A stretch of 64,000 nt of DNA, taken from Ruegeria sp. THAF33 (GTDB taxonomy: Bacteria; Pseudomonadota; Alphaproteobacteria; Rhodobacterales; Rhodobacteraceae). The position numbers and the translations under genes were made by a program. The stretch is taken from assembly GCF_009363615.1 (NCBI RefSeq), contig NZ_CP045385.1, positions 558,001 to 622,000 of the forward strand, in the 5' to 3' direction. Below, in pieces: positions 51,738 through 61,738 of this stretch. Every line of letters begins with the position of its first letter. The first letter of the stretch is position 1. The notes under the pieces are model-generated. The model was not told the DNA's origin, did no database searches, and saw only the letters and a list, made by a program, of their open reading frames with translations.

Positions 51738-54212
51738 CTACTCGGGCAAATACTTTTCCGACCAGCTTTCGGCGGCCGATCCAGCAGAGATCATCGCGTC
51801 GATATCCTCATCTGCATAACCGACGTTTCGCAGAATGCTGCGTGTATCCGCGCCGTATTTCGGCATCGGTCCGGGAATGACGATCCGGGCGCGTTCGGGT
51901 CGCACGGCATTTGGGGCAACCAGATCGCACCACCGGCCCATAGGATGCATGTCATGCCGAATGACGCTGAACGTTCCCCGCATCAGGTCGATATTCCCGG
52001 CACTTTCCGGCTGCAACACGGCGTCGCGCGTGTCATGCAACGATCCCAGAGGCATGACGGTGCTGGAAGAACCGGAAAACGCCTTTTGCCAGTATTCAAC
52101 AGGTTGCCTTGCAAAATGATCCGCAAGCGAATCCGCCAATTCCTTCTCCGGTGTATCGGCCACGCTGGCGAGGTCCGAGACACGGCGCAGGGCTTCGCGT
52201 TGTTCGGTGGGTGCGGCAAAGAACATCCACCCGTCAGCCGCGCGGTAACAATGGTAGAATGGTCCCCAGCCCATAGCTGCGCGCCCGGCTGGTTCGTCAA
52301 AGGGCGCGCGGCCTTCGAAATCATACATCAATTGCGCCTGAATGAGGTTGCCGGCCGCCGCCAACGCAGCCCGCGCAATCCCGCCTTTTCCGGTTTTCTG
52401 CAATCTCAGCAGGGCCGCACCAAGCGCAACACATGCGCAATAGCCGGTCAGAACGTCAATCGTACCGAAATGCGCATGCTCTTCGGGCGTGGCCATGCCA
52501 CCGCCAAAACGCACCATGACCCCTGTCGCCGCCTGCGCCAGGTCGTCATACCCCAGATGGTCCGATTTGGGTCCGCGCGCAGGACCGCCAAAGGCATCGA
52601 GTTGCACCAGTATGAGGCGGGGGTTGATCGCCGCCAGCTCTTCCGCGCTCAACCCCAGGGCATCGCGCTGCTCATCCGTGCCGTTCACGGTGATGACATC
52701 CGAGGAGTCGATGAGCCGTCGCAACGCCTGCTTCCCGTCATCCGAGCTCAGGTTCAGCAAAACGCTTTGTTTTCCACGATGTGCGTGCAGACCGAAAACC
52801 ACGGTGTTCCACGGGTCGACTGATGGCTCTGTCGGCTGAACGGAAGTCACCTGAGCGCCAAATCGCGCCAGCGTGGACCCGATCGTCGGACCGGCGATCA
52901 CGTTGGTCAGGTCCAGCACCTTCAGCCCCTCCAGCCAGCCCTGGCCGCTCACGGCTGGCGGTCCGCTGCGCGGCGGTTCGGCAAGGATCGCTGAAACGGG
53001 TGCGTCATCGGGAACGGGGCCCGGTTTTTTGACCAGCGCAGCGCCATCATCCGCAAGCCACGCAACATTTCCCATCTGCTTCATCTTCCCATGACGCGGG
53101 TCCTCTACCTCCAACACCAGACCCGAGGCCAAAGCGTGCGGATCGGCCAGCCATTCCTTGCTGAACCGTTGCGCCGTTCCGGGCGCCTTGGCAGACCCGA
53201 AAAGGGCTTCCCACTCATGAGAGGGCCTTGTCAGAAAGGCCTTTTTCATCGCGTTGGACACACGCGCGCGATCCCTTGCTCCGACGGGGTAGTTGCGCAG
53301 CGACCATTCATCCGGCCAGTCTGCGGTATCGAGATAGGCGTCGAAGTCCGGCAATTGATCGGCAAGGTGTTTGAGGCCAAGCGTCTCCAACACCCGCCGG
53401 GGATGTGTTTTCACACTGCCCGCCACCACATAGAACCCACGCCCGTCGGCGCAGGTATAAGTTCGATAGAAAGGGTCCAGGAACTCTTCCAGTTCCGCAA
53501 AGCTCAGATCCGTTGGCAAGCCTTCGGCTGCGCGCCTGTCAAGTTCCACTTCGCGAGGGGACTTGTAGCGTTCGGGATAGTCCTCAATCTGCTCACAGTT
53601 ATACACCAACCCTTCCAGCAAAGCCGACGCCAGAGGCACCTCGATGTGATCGCCCCCGTTTCGGTCACGTGCAGCCAAAGCGAACTGCACGGCCATCGCG
53701 CCGAATGAAGCGCCATAGGCGGATGCCAGCGTCAAAGGTGAAAAGGATGGGTTGATGCCCATCAGGCGCCGGTTCAGCCCCATATCCGTGAATTGCCCGG
53801 TACGGGCCGCGATCACGGCTTCCCACGCCGGAAGATCGGCCAGCGCGGGATCATTTGAGGCAAACCCCGGCAATGACAATGACACGATGCGCGGATTTAT
53901 GTCGCGCAGAGCTTTCGGACCGAGGCCCAGCCTCTCCATCACGCCGGCCCGGAAGTTCTCGATCACCACGTCAGCCCGCGCCACAAATTCGCGCGCGACC
54001 TGCAAACCCCCTTCGGATTTGAGGTCGATCGTCACGGCGGTTTTGCCGCGTGACAGCATGTCTGTGGCCGGTTCTTTCAATCGCGGGCCACCGGGCGGGT
54101 CGATGCGGATCACCTCTGCCCCCAAATCAGCAAGCATCATGCCAACCAGTGGACCAGCCAGGTACTGGCCAAAATCGAGGACACGAATATGATCGAGCGG
54201 CTTTGCAGTCAT
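51738..54212 (-). CDS. Fused double CoA-transferase, class III (CaiB/BaiF)
   Basis: This 824-residue protein contains two consecutive CaiB/BaiF domains. The first begins with HIRVLDFGQYLAGPLVGMML near residue 6 and the second with LKVLDLTNVIAGPTIGSTL near 427, so it is roughly twice the family length. It transfers CoA between carboxylates, and the intramolecular pair mimics the usual homodimer. The ATG at 54212 was chosen over the longer frame because the domain starts there. About 240 bases separate it from the aminotransferase gene. Confidence 0.9.
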   Translation of the reverse strand: MTAKPLDHIRVLDFGQYLAGPLVGMMLADLGAEVIRIDPPGGPRLKEPATDMLSRGKTAVTIDLKSEGGLQVAREFVARADVVIENFRAGVMERLGLGPKALRDINPRIVSLSLPGFASNDPALADLPAWEAVIAARTGQFTDMGLNRRLMGINPSFSPLTLASAYGASFGAMAVQFALAARDRNGGDHIEVPLASALLEGLVYNCEQIEDYPERYKSPREVELDRRAAEGLPTDLSFAELEEFLDPFYRTYTCADGRGFYVVAGSVKTHPRRVLETLGLKHLADQLPDFDAYLDTADWPDEWSLRNYPVGARDRARVSNAMKKAFLTRPSHEWEALFGSAKAPGTAQRFSKEWLADPHALASGLVLEVEDPRHGKMKQMGNVAWLADDGAALVKKPGPVPDDAPVSAILAEPPRSGPPAVSGQGWLEGLKVLDLTNVIAGPTIGSTLARFGAQVTSVQPTEPSVDPWNTVVFGLHAHRGKQSVLLNLSSDDGKQALRRLIDSSDVITVNGTDEQRDALGLSAEELAAINPRLILVQLDAFGGPARGPKSDHLGYDDLAQAATGVMVRFGGGMATPEEHAHFGTIDVLTGYCACVALGAALLRLQKTGKGGIARAALAAAGNLIQAQLMYDFEGRAPFDEPAGRAAMGWGPFYHCYRAADGWMFFAAPTEQREALRRVSDLASVADTPEKELADSLADHFARQPVEYWQKAFSGSSSTVMPLGSLHDTRDAVLQPESAGNIDLMRGTFSVIRHDMHPMGRWCDLVAPNAVRPERARIVIPGPMPKYGADTRSILRNVGYADEDIDAMISAGSAAESWSEKYLPE

Positions 54213-54852
54213 TCGTTGTGACCCTCCCGGGGTGTTTGGTGTGTTTGTTGCGAAGCCGCTTGCTGGCAAGAGGTCACAACGCCCTTCTCGGAACAGGCGG
54301 AGTTTTCAGGCTTGGGACATAACGCGATCAATGCAACACCCGCCCTTGTTCAACACGCGACAAGGCGGCCACGACCAAGCTTCACAGCCTTCTCCGGCGA
54401 CCGCTGGGCGTACCATGCAGCCGAGCTATGCCAAGAAGTTGTTCGATTTGACCAAGCCATGTCGCAAACGAGAAACATCGCTCAAAATTCCGCGTGTGAC
54501 GCATACTTGGAAGCGCTCCGAGGCCCGGATGGAAGCGGATCAGTCGCCTTGCAAGATCACCGGACTGTTGCGCCCGGCAGTCAGAAAACAAGTTATTGGA
54601 ATCGCTTAAGAACGTGGAGCTTCCCAAGTGTCGGGCGCCACAAGACAAAAGGTCACGGCGCAATCGGCCAAGGGCCACGTTGGCACGTGGCAGGACCTGT
54701 CGCGACACATGGCCGGTAATTGCGATTCCGATAAAATATCTCATTTTCCGGCAATATGACAACCATCTACATCAATTCGTCAAATTGGCACCTATGAATT
54801 GTCGAGGCCGCGCGTCACGCTTGGAACAGGATGGGAAACAGCGGAGATCTTT
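54213..54852. other. Large intergenic region before the lysine-degradation genes
   Basis: No gene is supported in these 640 bases. Open frames on both strands (up to 126-135 codons) lack ribosome binding sites and resemble nothing I recognise. Part of one plus-strand frame near 54390-54540 has a coding-like amino-acid pattern (GDRWAYHAAELCQEVVRFDQ), which may be decayed gene sequence. The last 100 bases are AT-rich and probably carry the promoter of the next gene. Confidence 0.5.
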
Positions 54853-55959
54853 ATGTCCTGGAATGTGTGCGTTGTCGGCGCTGGAAAGATCGGACAGATG
54901 ATTGCAACCCTGTTGAAAGGGTCGCCGAATTACTCTGTGACGGTCGCTGATCACGATCTAAAAGCGCTTGGTGATATCTCGAAGATGGGCATTGGAACCA
55001 GACAGATCGATGCCAATGACGCGGACGGGCTGGCCCGGGAACTGACCGGTTTCGACGCAGTCATCTCGGCGGCGCCGTTCTTCTTGACCCCTTCGATCGC
55101 CAAAGCGTCCAAAGCGGCGGGCGCGCATTATTTCGACCTGACCGAAGATGTTGCGGCCACGAATGCGGTACGTGAACTGGCCGGGGGCAGCGCAACTGCG
55201 TTTATGCCGCAATGCGGTCTGGCGCCAGGTTTTGTCGGTATCGCCGGAGCTTCGCTGGCGGCGGAGTTTGACCAGATTGACAGCCTGCACATGCGGGTGG
55301 GGGCACTGCCGCTTTATCCGACCAACGCGCTGAAATACAACCTGACCTGGTCCACCGACGGGTTGATCAACGAATATTGCAACCCATGCGATGCCATCGT
55401 GAACGGCAGGCTGGTCAAGACCGCGCCGTTGGAGAACTACGAGATTCTGGGCCATGACGGCGTGGAATACGAATGCTTCAATACTTCGGGCGGTCTAGGC
55501 ACGTTGCCTGAAACGCTGGAAGGCAAGGCGCGGGATGTGTCCTATCGCTCGATCCGCTATCCGGGTCATTGCGATATCCTGAAGCTGCTTTTGAACGATC
55601 TGGGGCTGGAACGCCGCCGCGACCTGCTGAAAGAGATATTCGAGGCCGCCCTGCCCCGCACCGATCAGGACGTGGTGCTGGTATATTGCACAGCAAAAGG
55701 CGTCATTGATGGCGTGCTGCGCGAAAAGTCCCTGATCAACAAATCCTTTGCCCGCACCATCAATGGACAGGTCTGGAGCGCCATTCAGGTCACGACCGCC
55801 GCAGGCGTGCTGGGGGTGGTCGATCTGATGCGGATCGGAGCGCTGCCCTCGAAAGGCTTTGTCCGGCAGGAACAGGTCAAGCTGGACGATTTCCTCAACA
55901 CTGAGTTTGGCCAGCTGTATCGCGCTGGCGACGTCACCGAACAGAACAAGGCGGCCTGA
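54853..55959 (+). CDS. Lysine 6-dehydrogenase-like (saccharopine dehydrogenase family)
   Basis: This 368-residue protein has an N-terminal NAD-binding fold, [20 protein letters not shown], and the saccharopine-dehydrogenase C-terminal domain ([17 protein letters not shown] near 212, [17 protein letters not shown] near 231). It fits the lysine 6-dehydrogenase/Lys9-type group that forms piperideine-6-carboxylate from lysine. The ATG at 54853 follows GGAG. The partner dehydrogenase follows four bases later. Saccharopine reductase is the other possibility. Confidence 0.82.
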   Translation: MSWNVCVVGAGKIGQMIATLLKGSPNYSVTVADHDLKALGDISKMGIGTRQIDANDADGLARELTGFDAVISAAPFFLTPSIAKASKAAGAHYFDLTEDVAATNAVRELAGGSATAFMPQCGLAPGFVGIAGASLAAEFDQIDSLHMRVGALPLYPTNALKYNLTWSTDGLINEYCNPCDAIVNGRLVKTAPLENYEILGHDGVEYECFNTSGGLGTLPETLEGKARDVSYRSIRYPGHCDILKLLLNDLGLERRRDLLKEIFEAALPRTDQDVVLVYCTAKGVIDGVLREKSLINKSFARTINGQVWSAIQVTTAAGVLGVVDLMRIGALPSKGFVRQEQVKLDDFLNTEFGQLYRAGDVTEQNKAA

Positions 55960-55962
55960 GAT

Positions 55963-57474
55963 ATGAAAGACATCGTAATGACAGCCCAAACCACGCTTGC
56001 AAACCTGGATCTGACCGAGGCCCAACTCAAAGGCGGCACGCTCAAGGTCACGTCGCCGATTGACGGAAGCCTGCTGGCCGAAGTGCACGAGACGCCGATC
56101 TCGGACATGGACGCCATCTTTTCCCGTGCAAAGGCCGCGTTCAGGGAATGGCGCGTGGTCCCCGCCCCGCGCCGGGGTGAACTGATCCGCCTGTTGGGTG
56201 AAGAGCTGCGCGCGGCCAAGGATGACCTGGGTGCACTGGTCAGTTGGGAAGCGGGCAAGATCACCTCGGAAGGTCTGGGCGAAGTGCAGGAGATGATCGA
56301 CATCTGTGACTTTGCCGTCGGCCTGTCGCGTCAGCTTTATGGTCTGACCATTGCGTCCGAACGTCCCGGCCACCGGATGATGGAAACCTGGCATCCTGCT
56401 GGCCCGGTTGGTGTGATTTCCGCGTTCAATTTCCCGGTCGCGGTTTGGTCGTGGAATGCTGCTCTGGCCATCGTATGCGGTGATCCGGTGATCTGGAAAC
56501 CGTCCGAAAAAACCCCGCTGACGGCGCTGGCCTGTCAAAAGATTTTCGAACGCGCCCTGGCCCGATTTGGCGATGCGCCGGACGGTCTGCTGCAAACGCT
56601 TATCGGTGGCGCAGATCTGGGAGAAAGACTGGTGGCCAGTGAAGATGTTCCGGTGATCTCGGCCACGGGATCGACCCGCATGGGCCGTGCTGTCGCCCCC
56701 ATCGTCGCACAGCGCTTTGGCAAGTGCATTCTGGAACTGGGTGGCAACAACGCAATGATCGTCGGCCCTTCGGCTGATTTGGAGATGGCTGTGCGCGCGA
56801 TTGTCTTTTCGGCAGTTGGTACCGCCGGTCAACGCTGCACCACGCTGCGTCGCTTGATCGTGCACAACTCGATCCGCGAAGAACTGGTGAGCCGTCTGAA
56901 AAAAGCCTATTCGGGTCTGCCCATCGGCAATCCTCTGACAGACGGCACGTTGGTTGGGCCGCTTGTGGACGAAGCGGCGGGCGCGGCGATGACCGCTGCT
57001 TTGAAAGCGGCCGAAGCGGAAGGCGGTTCGGTGTTCGGCGGCAACCGCGTTACCGAAGGCGTTCCGACAGGCGTATACATGGAACCTGCGATTGTCGAAA
57101 TGCCGGGTCAGACCGCGACCGTGAAAACCGAAACCTTTGCGCCGATCCTCTACGTCATGGGCTATGACGATTTCGACGACGCGGTAGAGCTTCAGAATGA
57201 CGTACCGCAAGGCCTTTCATCCTGCGTGTTTACCCTGAACATGCGCGAGGCCGAGCAGTTCCTGTCCGCGGCTGGATCCGATTGCGGAATTGCCAACGTC
57301 AATATCGGGCCCTCAGGGGCAGAGATCGGTGGCGCCTTTGGCGGAGAGAAGGAAACCGGCGGCGGGCGCGAAAGCGGTTCGGACGCGTGGAAAGCCTATA
57401 TGCGCCGACAGACCAACACCGTGAATTACTCGGCCGAACTTCCACTGGCCCAGGGCGTCAAATTCGACATCTGA
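55963..57474 (+). CDS. Aldehyde dehydrogenase (piperideine-6-carboxylate dehydrogenase type)
   Basis: This 503-residue NAD-dependent aldehyde dehydrogenase of the ALDH7/AmaB group has the NAD-binding VISATGSTRMGR near 227, catalytic Glu in LELGGNNAMIVG near 261 and catalytic Cys in GTAGQRCTTLRR near 295. It oxidises alpha-aminoadipate semialdehyde to alpha-aminoadipate, the second step after the preceding gene. A terminator hairpin follows. Confidence 0.9.
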   Translation: MKDIVMTAQTTLANLDLTEAQLKGGTLKVTSPIDGSLLAEVHETPISDMDAIFSRAKAAFREWRVVPAPRRGELIRLLGEELRAAKDDLGALVSWEAGKITSEGLGEVQEMIDICDFAVGLSRQLYGLTIASERPGHRMMETWHPAGPVGVISAFNFPVAVWSWNAALAIVCGDPVIWKPSEKTPLTALACQKIFERALARFGDAPDGLLQTLIGGADLGERLVASEDVPVISATGSTRMGRAVAPIVAQRFGKCILELGGNNAMIVGPSADLEMAVRAIVFSAVGTAGQRCTTLRRLIVHNSIREELVSRLKKAYSGLPIGNPLTDGTLVGPLVDEAAGAAMTAALKAAEAEGGSVFGGNRVTEGVPTGVYMEPAIVEMPGQTATVKTETFAPILYVMGYDDFDDAVELQNDVPQGLSSCVFTLNMREAEQFLSAAGSDCGIANVNIGPSGAEIGGAFGGEKETGGGRESGSDAWKAYMRRQTNTVNYSAELPLAQGVKFDI

Positions 57475-57525
57475 GTGTCGCTGGATAGTCGTCGGACAAA
57501 AACTTGAAAGGCCAGCAAAAAACAC

Positions 57526-57560
57526 CACCCGGGACGACCAGTCTCGGGTGTTTGTTTTTT
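57526..57560 (+). terminator. Rho-independent terminator after the aldehyde dehydrogenase gene
   Basis: CACCCGGGAC (57526-57535) pairs with GTCTCGGGTG (57541-57550) over ten pairs (one G-U), with a five-base loop and then TTTGTTTTTT. It is a textbook intrinsic terminator about 50 bases after the stop codon. Confidence 0.88.
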
Positions 57561-57706
57561 CCTATATGTTGAAGCAGTGTTCAGGCTGCTGGTTTCGATG
57601 TAGACGCTGCGGCGGTCATTTCGATGCAGATGGGTTGTCGTGAATGTCGCCAGGGCGGCGGCAACGCGCGTATCGTTTCCATGATGGCCATCCGACGCGT
57701 TTCGGT

Positions 57707-58006
57707 AGGAGACCCTCCGAGGCTTTGCGCCACCTCATAGATCGGGGAATGACCCTGTTCGGTGCGCTGGGGCTGTTCATCTCGAACGTGGCCGATGTGC
57801 TAGAACCGTATCGCAATGGGCGCCTGAAGGCGGAAATGGACGGCGATCTGGTGGTTCTTGACGAAAACCTTGCTGTACGGCATGTGATGGCCGGGGGGGG
57901 GGAGCAGCATGTCCGCGAAGGCCAAATAGCCCGACGTGGCATGCATGAACAGTTCAAAGCGTCCGCGCGGTCCCCGGTGACTGCCCGCTTCAGCACCGGA
58001 AGGTAG
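57707..58006 (+). pseudogene. iadA: Remnant of an isoaspartyl dipeptidase C-terminus
   Basis: In the frame ending at 58006 about 85 residues resemble the C-terminal end of beta-aspartyl dipeptidase (amidohydrolase family): LRHLIDRGMTL, SNVADVL, GDLVVLDENLAVRHVMA, HVREGQIARRGM. The rest of the enzyme, including the metal-binding barrel, is missing, so the gene is truncated. It lies just before the cyanophycinase gene. Intact IadA cleaves the beta-Asp-Arg dipeptides that cyanophycinase makes. A run of ten G at 57893-57902 lies inside the fragment without shifting its frame. Confidence 0.7.
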
Positions 58007-58013
58007 TTAACAC

Positions 58014-58907
58014 ATGTGCCCTGCACCCATTGATGCAGAGACCCCACGCGGGTTCATTATCCCGATCGGGGGCGGCGAAGATCGCGTCAAGGAAATGCAG
58101 ATCCATCGCAAGTTCGTTGAGCTTTCCGGCGGCAGCGATGCCGACATCGTCGTGATCCCGACAGCCTCGATGCTGGAAGAAACCGGGCCCGATTATAACC
58201 GTATCTTTTCCGAACTGGGTGCGGGCAAAGTAGAGTTCCTGCCTATCTCGCGCAGGGCGGATTGCGACAACCCCGAGTATGTCGAGATGCTTGATCGAGC
58301 GACCGGAGTTTTCATGACAGGTGGAAACCAGTTGCGCCTGTCAGCGATTCTTGGGGGAACTCTGGTCGCCCAAAAAATCCGCCGGCGGAATGCAGCCGGT
58401 GTTCCGGTTGCCGGAACTTCGGCGGGTGCTTCGATCATGTCTGAACACATGGTTGCAGGTGGCAGCAGCAACTCGGCTCCGGCGGAAGGCAACATTACAC
58501 TTGCACCAGGTATGGGCCTGACCAATGCCGTCATCATCGATCAACATTTCACCCAGCGTAACCGTCTGGGTCGCCTGCTAACGGCTTCATCTTTCAACCC
58601 ATTTTTGATTGGTTTGGGAATTGACGAAGATACGGCCGCCTTCATTGGGCCCGACAATGTCTTTGAAGTCATCGGCAGCGGCTCGGTTACTGTCGTGGAT
58701 GCCAGCCAGTTGACTCATTCATCAATGTGGGATGCCCGGCGGGGCGAAGCGCTTAGCCTTCTGGGACTTCGGCTTGACGTTCTGGGTGAAGGGTGCCGTT
58801 ATGACCTGACGGCTCGCCAGGCTTTTCCGCCGGATGAGCATTTGGCGTTCTGCACCTTGCCGGATTTGTCCGGGGAAGAGGCCGCAAACGGGGGGAATAA
58901 AAGCTAA
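58014..58907 (+). CDS. cphB: Cyanophycinase
   Basis: This 297-residue serine exopeptidase of the S51/peptidase-E fold breaks cyanophycin (Asp backbone with Arg side chains) into beta-Asp-Arg dipeptides. The catalytic Ser136 lies in GTSAGAS, MTGGNQLRL precedes it near 100 and IIDQHFTQRNRLGRL near 174 carries a conserved His/Arg region. The N-terminus FIIPIGGGEDR is typical. The ATG follows GGAAGG at about nine bases. It is the first intact gene of the cyanophycin operon. Confidence 0.93.
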   Translation: MCPAPIDAETPRGFIIPIGGGEDRVKEMQIHRKFVELSGGSDADIVVIPTASMLEETGPDYNRIFSELGAGKVEFLPISRRADCDNPEYVEMLDRATGVFMTGGNQLRLSAILGGTLVAQKIRRRNAAGVPVAGTSAGASIMSEHMVAGGSSNSAPAEGNITLAPGMGLTNAVIIDQHFTQRNRLGRLLTASSFNPFLIGLGIDEDTAAFIGPDNVFEVIGSGSVTVVDASQLTHSSMWDARRGEALSLLGLRLDVLGEGCRYDLTARQAFPPDEHLAFCTLPDLSGEEAANGGNKS

Positions 58908-58922
58908 CCAACGGGGAGCCTC

Positions 58923-61724
58923 ATGAAAATAATCTCGACCAATGTCTTTGTCGGCCCGAATGTCTGGGCAAGTTTCCCCGTTATTCGCCACGTCATCGAC
59001 CTGGGTATTCTGGAAGAGTGGCCATCGGCAAAAATTGGTTCCGAGTTTATCGACGCGCTGATCGAAGCGCTTCCTGGCCTTGCGGAGCATGGCTGTTCCT
59101 ACCGCGAACCCGGAGGTTTCATCCGCCGTCTGCGTGAAGACGAAGGCACGTGGCTTGGTCACGTTCTGGAACATTGTGCCATCGAGGTTCAGAACGTAGC
59201 GGGCACTGACGTGACCTTTGGCCGGACACGCGGCACAGGTGAGCCGGGCCAGTACAACATGGTGTATGAATACCGTCAGCGCGACGTTGGGCTGGACGCA
59301 GGGAAGCTGGCAATGCGGTTGCTGATGAATCTGTTGCCTCAATCCCTGAAAGATCTGGTGGATTACGATTTCGACCCGGACTTTAACTGGGACGACGAAC
59401 TGCGCAGCTTTGTTCTGCGCGCGCAGCGCAAGGAATTCGGCCCGTCGACCGGGTCGCTGGTCAAGGCGGCGCAAGAACGCGACATTCCCTGGATCAGACT
59501 CAACTCTGGCTCGCTGGTGCAATTCGGGCACGGCAAATACCAGAAACGCATTCAGGCGACGATTACATCCGAGACCAAACATATCTCGGTCGAGATTTCC
59601 TGCGATAAGGAAGATACCCACAACCTGCTGAACGATCTTGGCCTGCCGGTTCCACAGCAGCGCATGGTCTATTCCGCCCGCGAAGCTGTGCGTGCTGCGG
59701 CGCGCATTGGCCATCCGGTGGTCGTCAAACCATTGAACGCCAATCATGGGCGGGGCGTTTCGATCAATTTGAACTCGGATGAAGAGGTCGAGGCTGGCTT
59801 CGCCGAAGCAAAGGAACATTCCCGCAGCCGCGCCATTCTGGTGGAGAGCTTTGTCACCGGGTTCGATCACCGGATGCTTGTGGTGGACAACAAGCTTGTT
59901 GCGGTGGCCAAACGGGTTCCAGGCCATGTGGTCGGTGATGGCACGCACACGATTGCCGAGTTGGTCGATATCGTGAACGAAGACCCGCGCCGAGGCATCG
60001 GGCATGAAAAAGTGCTGACCATGCTCGAGATCGATACTCAGGCCATGCGCCTTATGGATGCCGCAGGCGTAACCGAAGAGACCGTCTTGCCGGACGGTGA
60101 AATTTTCTATCTGCGTTCGACGGCAAACCTTTCGACCGGCGGCACTGCGATCGACCTGACAGATGTGGTCCATCCCGACAACCGCGACATGGCGGAACGA
60201 GCCATAATGGCGGTTGGGCTGGATGTTGGCGGCGTCGATTTCCTGATCGATGACATCACCAAATCCTACAAAGACATCGGTGGTGCCATTGTCGAAGTGA
60301 ACGCAGCACCCGGTTTCCGCATGCATGTGGCGCCATCCGAAGGACAACCGCGCGATGTAGCCGGCAAAGTGATCGACATGCTGTTTCCAGCCAATGAGGA
60401 AACCCGCATTCCGATCGCTGCGATCACCGGCACCAACGGCAAGACGACGACGTCCCGAATGCTGGGCCATATTATGAAGACCAGCGGCAAAACCGTTGGC
60501 ATGACCTCGACCGACGGGGTCTATGTCGATGGTAAGTTGAGCGTCAAGGGTGACATGACCGGGCCAAAATCCGCGCAGATCGTCTTGCGCGACCCGATGG
60601 TTGATTTTGCCGTGATGGAAACCGCGCGCGGCGGGCTTGTGCGGTCTGGTCTGGGATACCAGCGCTCGAACGTGGCGGCATGCCTTAACGTTTCGGCCGA
60701 CCATCTTGGCCTTGGCGGCATAAACACAGTCGAGGAACTGGCCGTGGTGAAACGCGTGGTGGTGGAAAGCGCGACGGATACTGCGGTTCTGAATGCTGAT
60801 GACATCAATTGTCTGAAAATGGCTGACTACGCCGGGGCGGATCAGATTTTCTACGTCACGACCAACCCCGGCCACAGCCTGGTCAAGGAACATATCAAGG
60901 CGGGCGGAAAGGCCATTGTTCTGGAAAAAGGCATGAATGGAGACATGCTGACGATCTATGACAACGGGCTTCACATTCCGGTCCTGTGGTCGCATCTGAT
61001 CCCCGCCGCACTGGAAGGCAAAGCGATCTTCAACGTTCAAAACGCCATGTTTGCTGCCGCCATGGCCTACAGCTTCGGGGTCGATCTGGACAACATCCGG
61101 CATGGGTTACGCACCTTCGATACCAGCTATTTCCAGGCGCCGGGGCGCATGAACGTCTATGACGAACATCCGTTCAAGGTCATCCTGGATTACGGCCACA
61201 ACCCCGCCGCTCTCAACGCGATGGCCGCGTTGGCGGATCAATTGGAGATCAAAGGTCGCCGATTGTGTGTCGTTGCCATGCCCGGCGACCGGCGCGATGA
61301 AGATATCATCGACGGAGCTGCCGCGCTGGCCGGGCATTTTGACCATTTCATCTGCAAGGCCGATGACCGCCGCAGAGGCCGAGGACATGATGAAGTACCG
61401 CGGATGATGCGTCAGGCACTGATCGACAATGGCGTTGACGACGCATCCATTACGGTTATCCCGGATGAGGTCGAGGCCGTAAATGCCGGGCTGCAACAAG
61501 CGGCACCGGGGGATCTGTTGGTAATCTTCGGCGACGACACTACGCGCTGCTGGAAACAGATCATCTATTTCAGCTCTGACGGTGCAACCCCAGATGCCGA
61601 GGCTGTACCAAAGACCACGGCCGTCGACACATCCTTCGAGGACATGTTCGAAAACGATCAGAATCTGATCAGAGACGAGCGCGGTGTGCGCCTGGCGCGT
61701 GAAAACAGCGAAGACGCGGACTGA
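58923..61724 (+). CDS. cphA: Cyanophycin synthetase
   Basis: This 933-residue ATP-dependent enzyme elongates cyanophycin. It has an N-terminal domain of about 160 residues, an ATP-grasp domain around 210-480 (VVKPLNANHGRGVSI near 268), and a Mur-ligase domain from about 490 with the P-loop GTNGKTT starting at G503. Length and domain order match CphA1. The ATP-grasp half adds aspartate and the Mur half adds arginine. It starts 15 bases after cphB stops and ends 14 bases before the second Mur-ligase gene. Confidence 0.94.
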   Translation: MKIISTNVFVGPNVWASFPVIRHVIDLGILEEWPSAKIGSEFIDALIEALPGLAEHGCSYREPGGFIRRLREDEGTWLGHVLEHCAIEVQNVAGTDVTFGRTRGTGEPGQYNMVYEYRQRDVGLDAGKLAMRLLMNLLPQSLKDLVDYDFDPDFNWDDELRSFVLRAQRKEFGPSTGSLVKAAQERDIPWIRLNSGSLVQFGHGKYQKRIQATITSETKHISVEISCDKEDTHNLLNDLGLPVPQQRMVYSAREAVRAAARIGHPVVVKPLNANHGRGVSINLNSDEEVEAGFAEAKEHSRSRAILVESFVTGFDHRMLVVDNKLVAVAKRVPGHVVGDGTHTIAELVDIVNEDPRRGIGHEKVLTMLEIDTQAMRLMDAAGVTEETVLPDGEIFYLRSTANLSTGGTAIDLTDVVHPDNRDMAERAIMAVGLDVGGVDFLIDDITKSYKDIGGAIVEVNAAPGFRMHVAPSEGQPRDVAGKVIDMLFPANEETRIPIAAITGTNGKTTTSRMLGHIMKTSGKTVGMTSTDGVYVDGKLSVKGDMTGPKSAQIVLRDPMVDFAVMETARGGLVRSGLGYQRSNVAACLNVSADHLGLGGINTVEELAVVKRVVVESATDTAVLNADDINCLKMADYAGADQIFYVTTNPGHSLVKEHIKAGGKAIVLEKGMNGDMLTIYDNGLHIPVLWSHLIPAALEGKAIFNVQNAMFAAAMAYSFGVDLDNIRHGLRTFDTSYFQAPGRMNVYDEHPFKVILDYGHNPAALNAMAALADQLEIKGRRLCVVAMPGDRRDEDIIDGAAALAGHFDHFICKADDRRRGRGHDEVPRMMRQALIDNGVDDASITVIPDEVEAVNAGLQQAAPGDLLVIFGDDTTRCWKQIIYFSSDGATPDAEAVPKTTAVDTSFEDMFENDQNLIRDERGVRLARENSEDAD

Positions 61725-61738
61725 GCGAGGGCACCGGA

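Noticed and set aside
55495..57210. 571-codon minus-strand frame
   Set aside because: Antisense to the lysine 6-dehydrogenase-like and aldehyde dehydrogenase genes; no domain or motif is visible.
58722..61103. 793-codon open frame on the minus strand
   Set aside because: It lies entirely antisense to the well-supported cphA gene, has no ribosome binding site or recognisable domain, and its composition is that of a shadow frame in GC-rich DNA.
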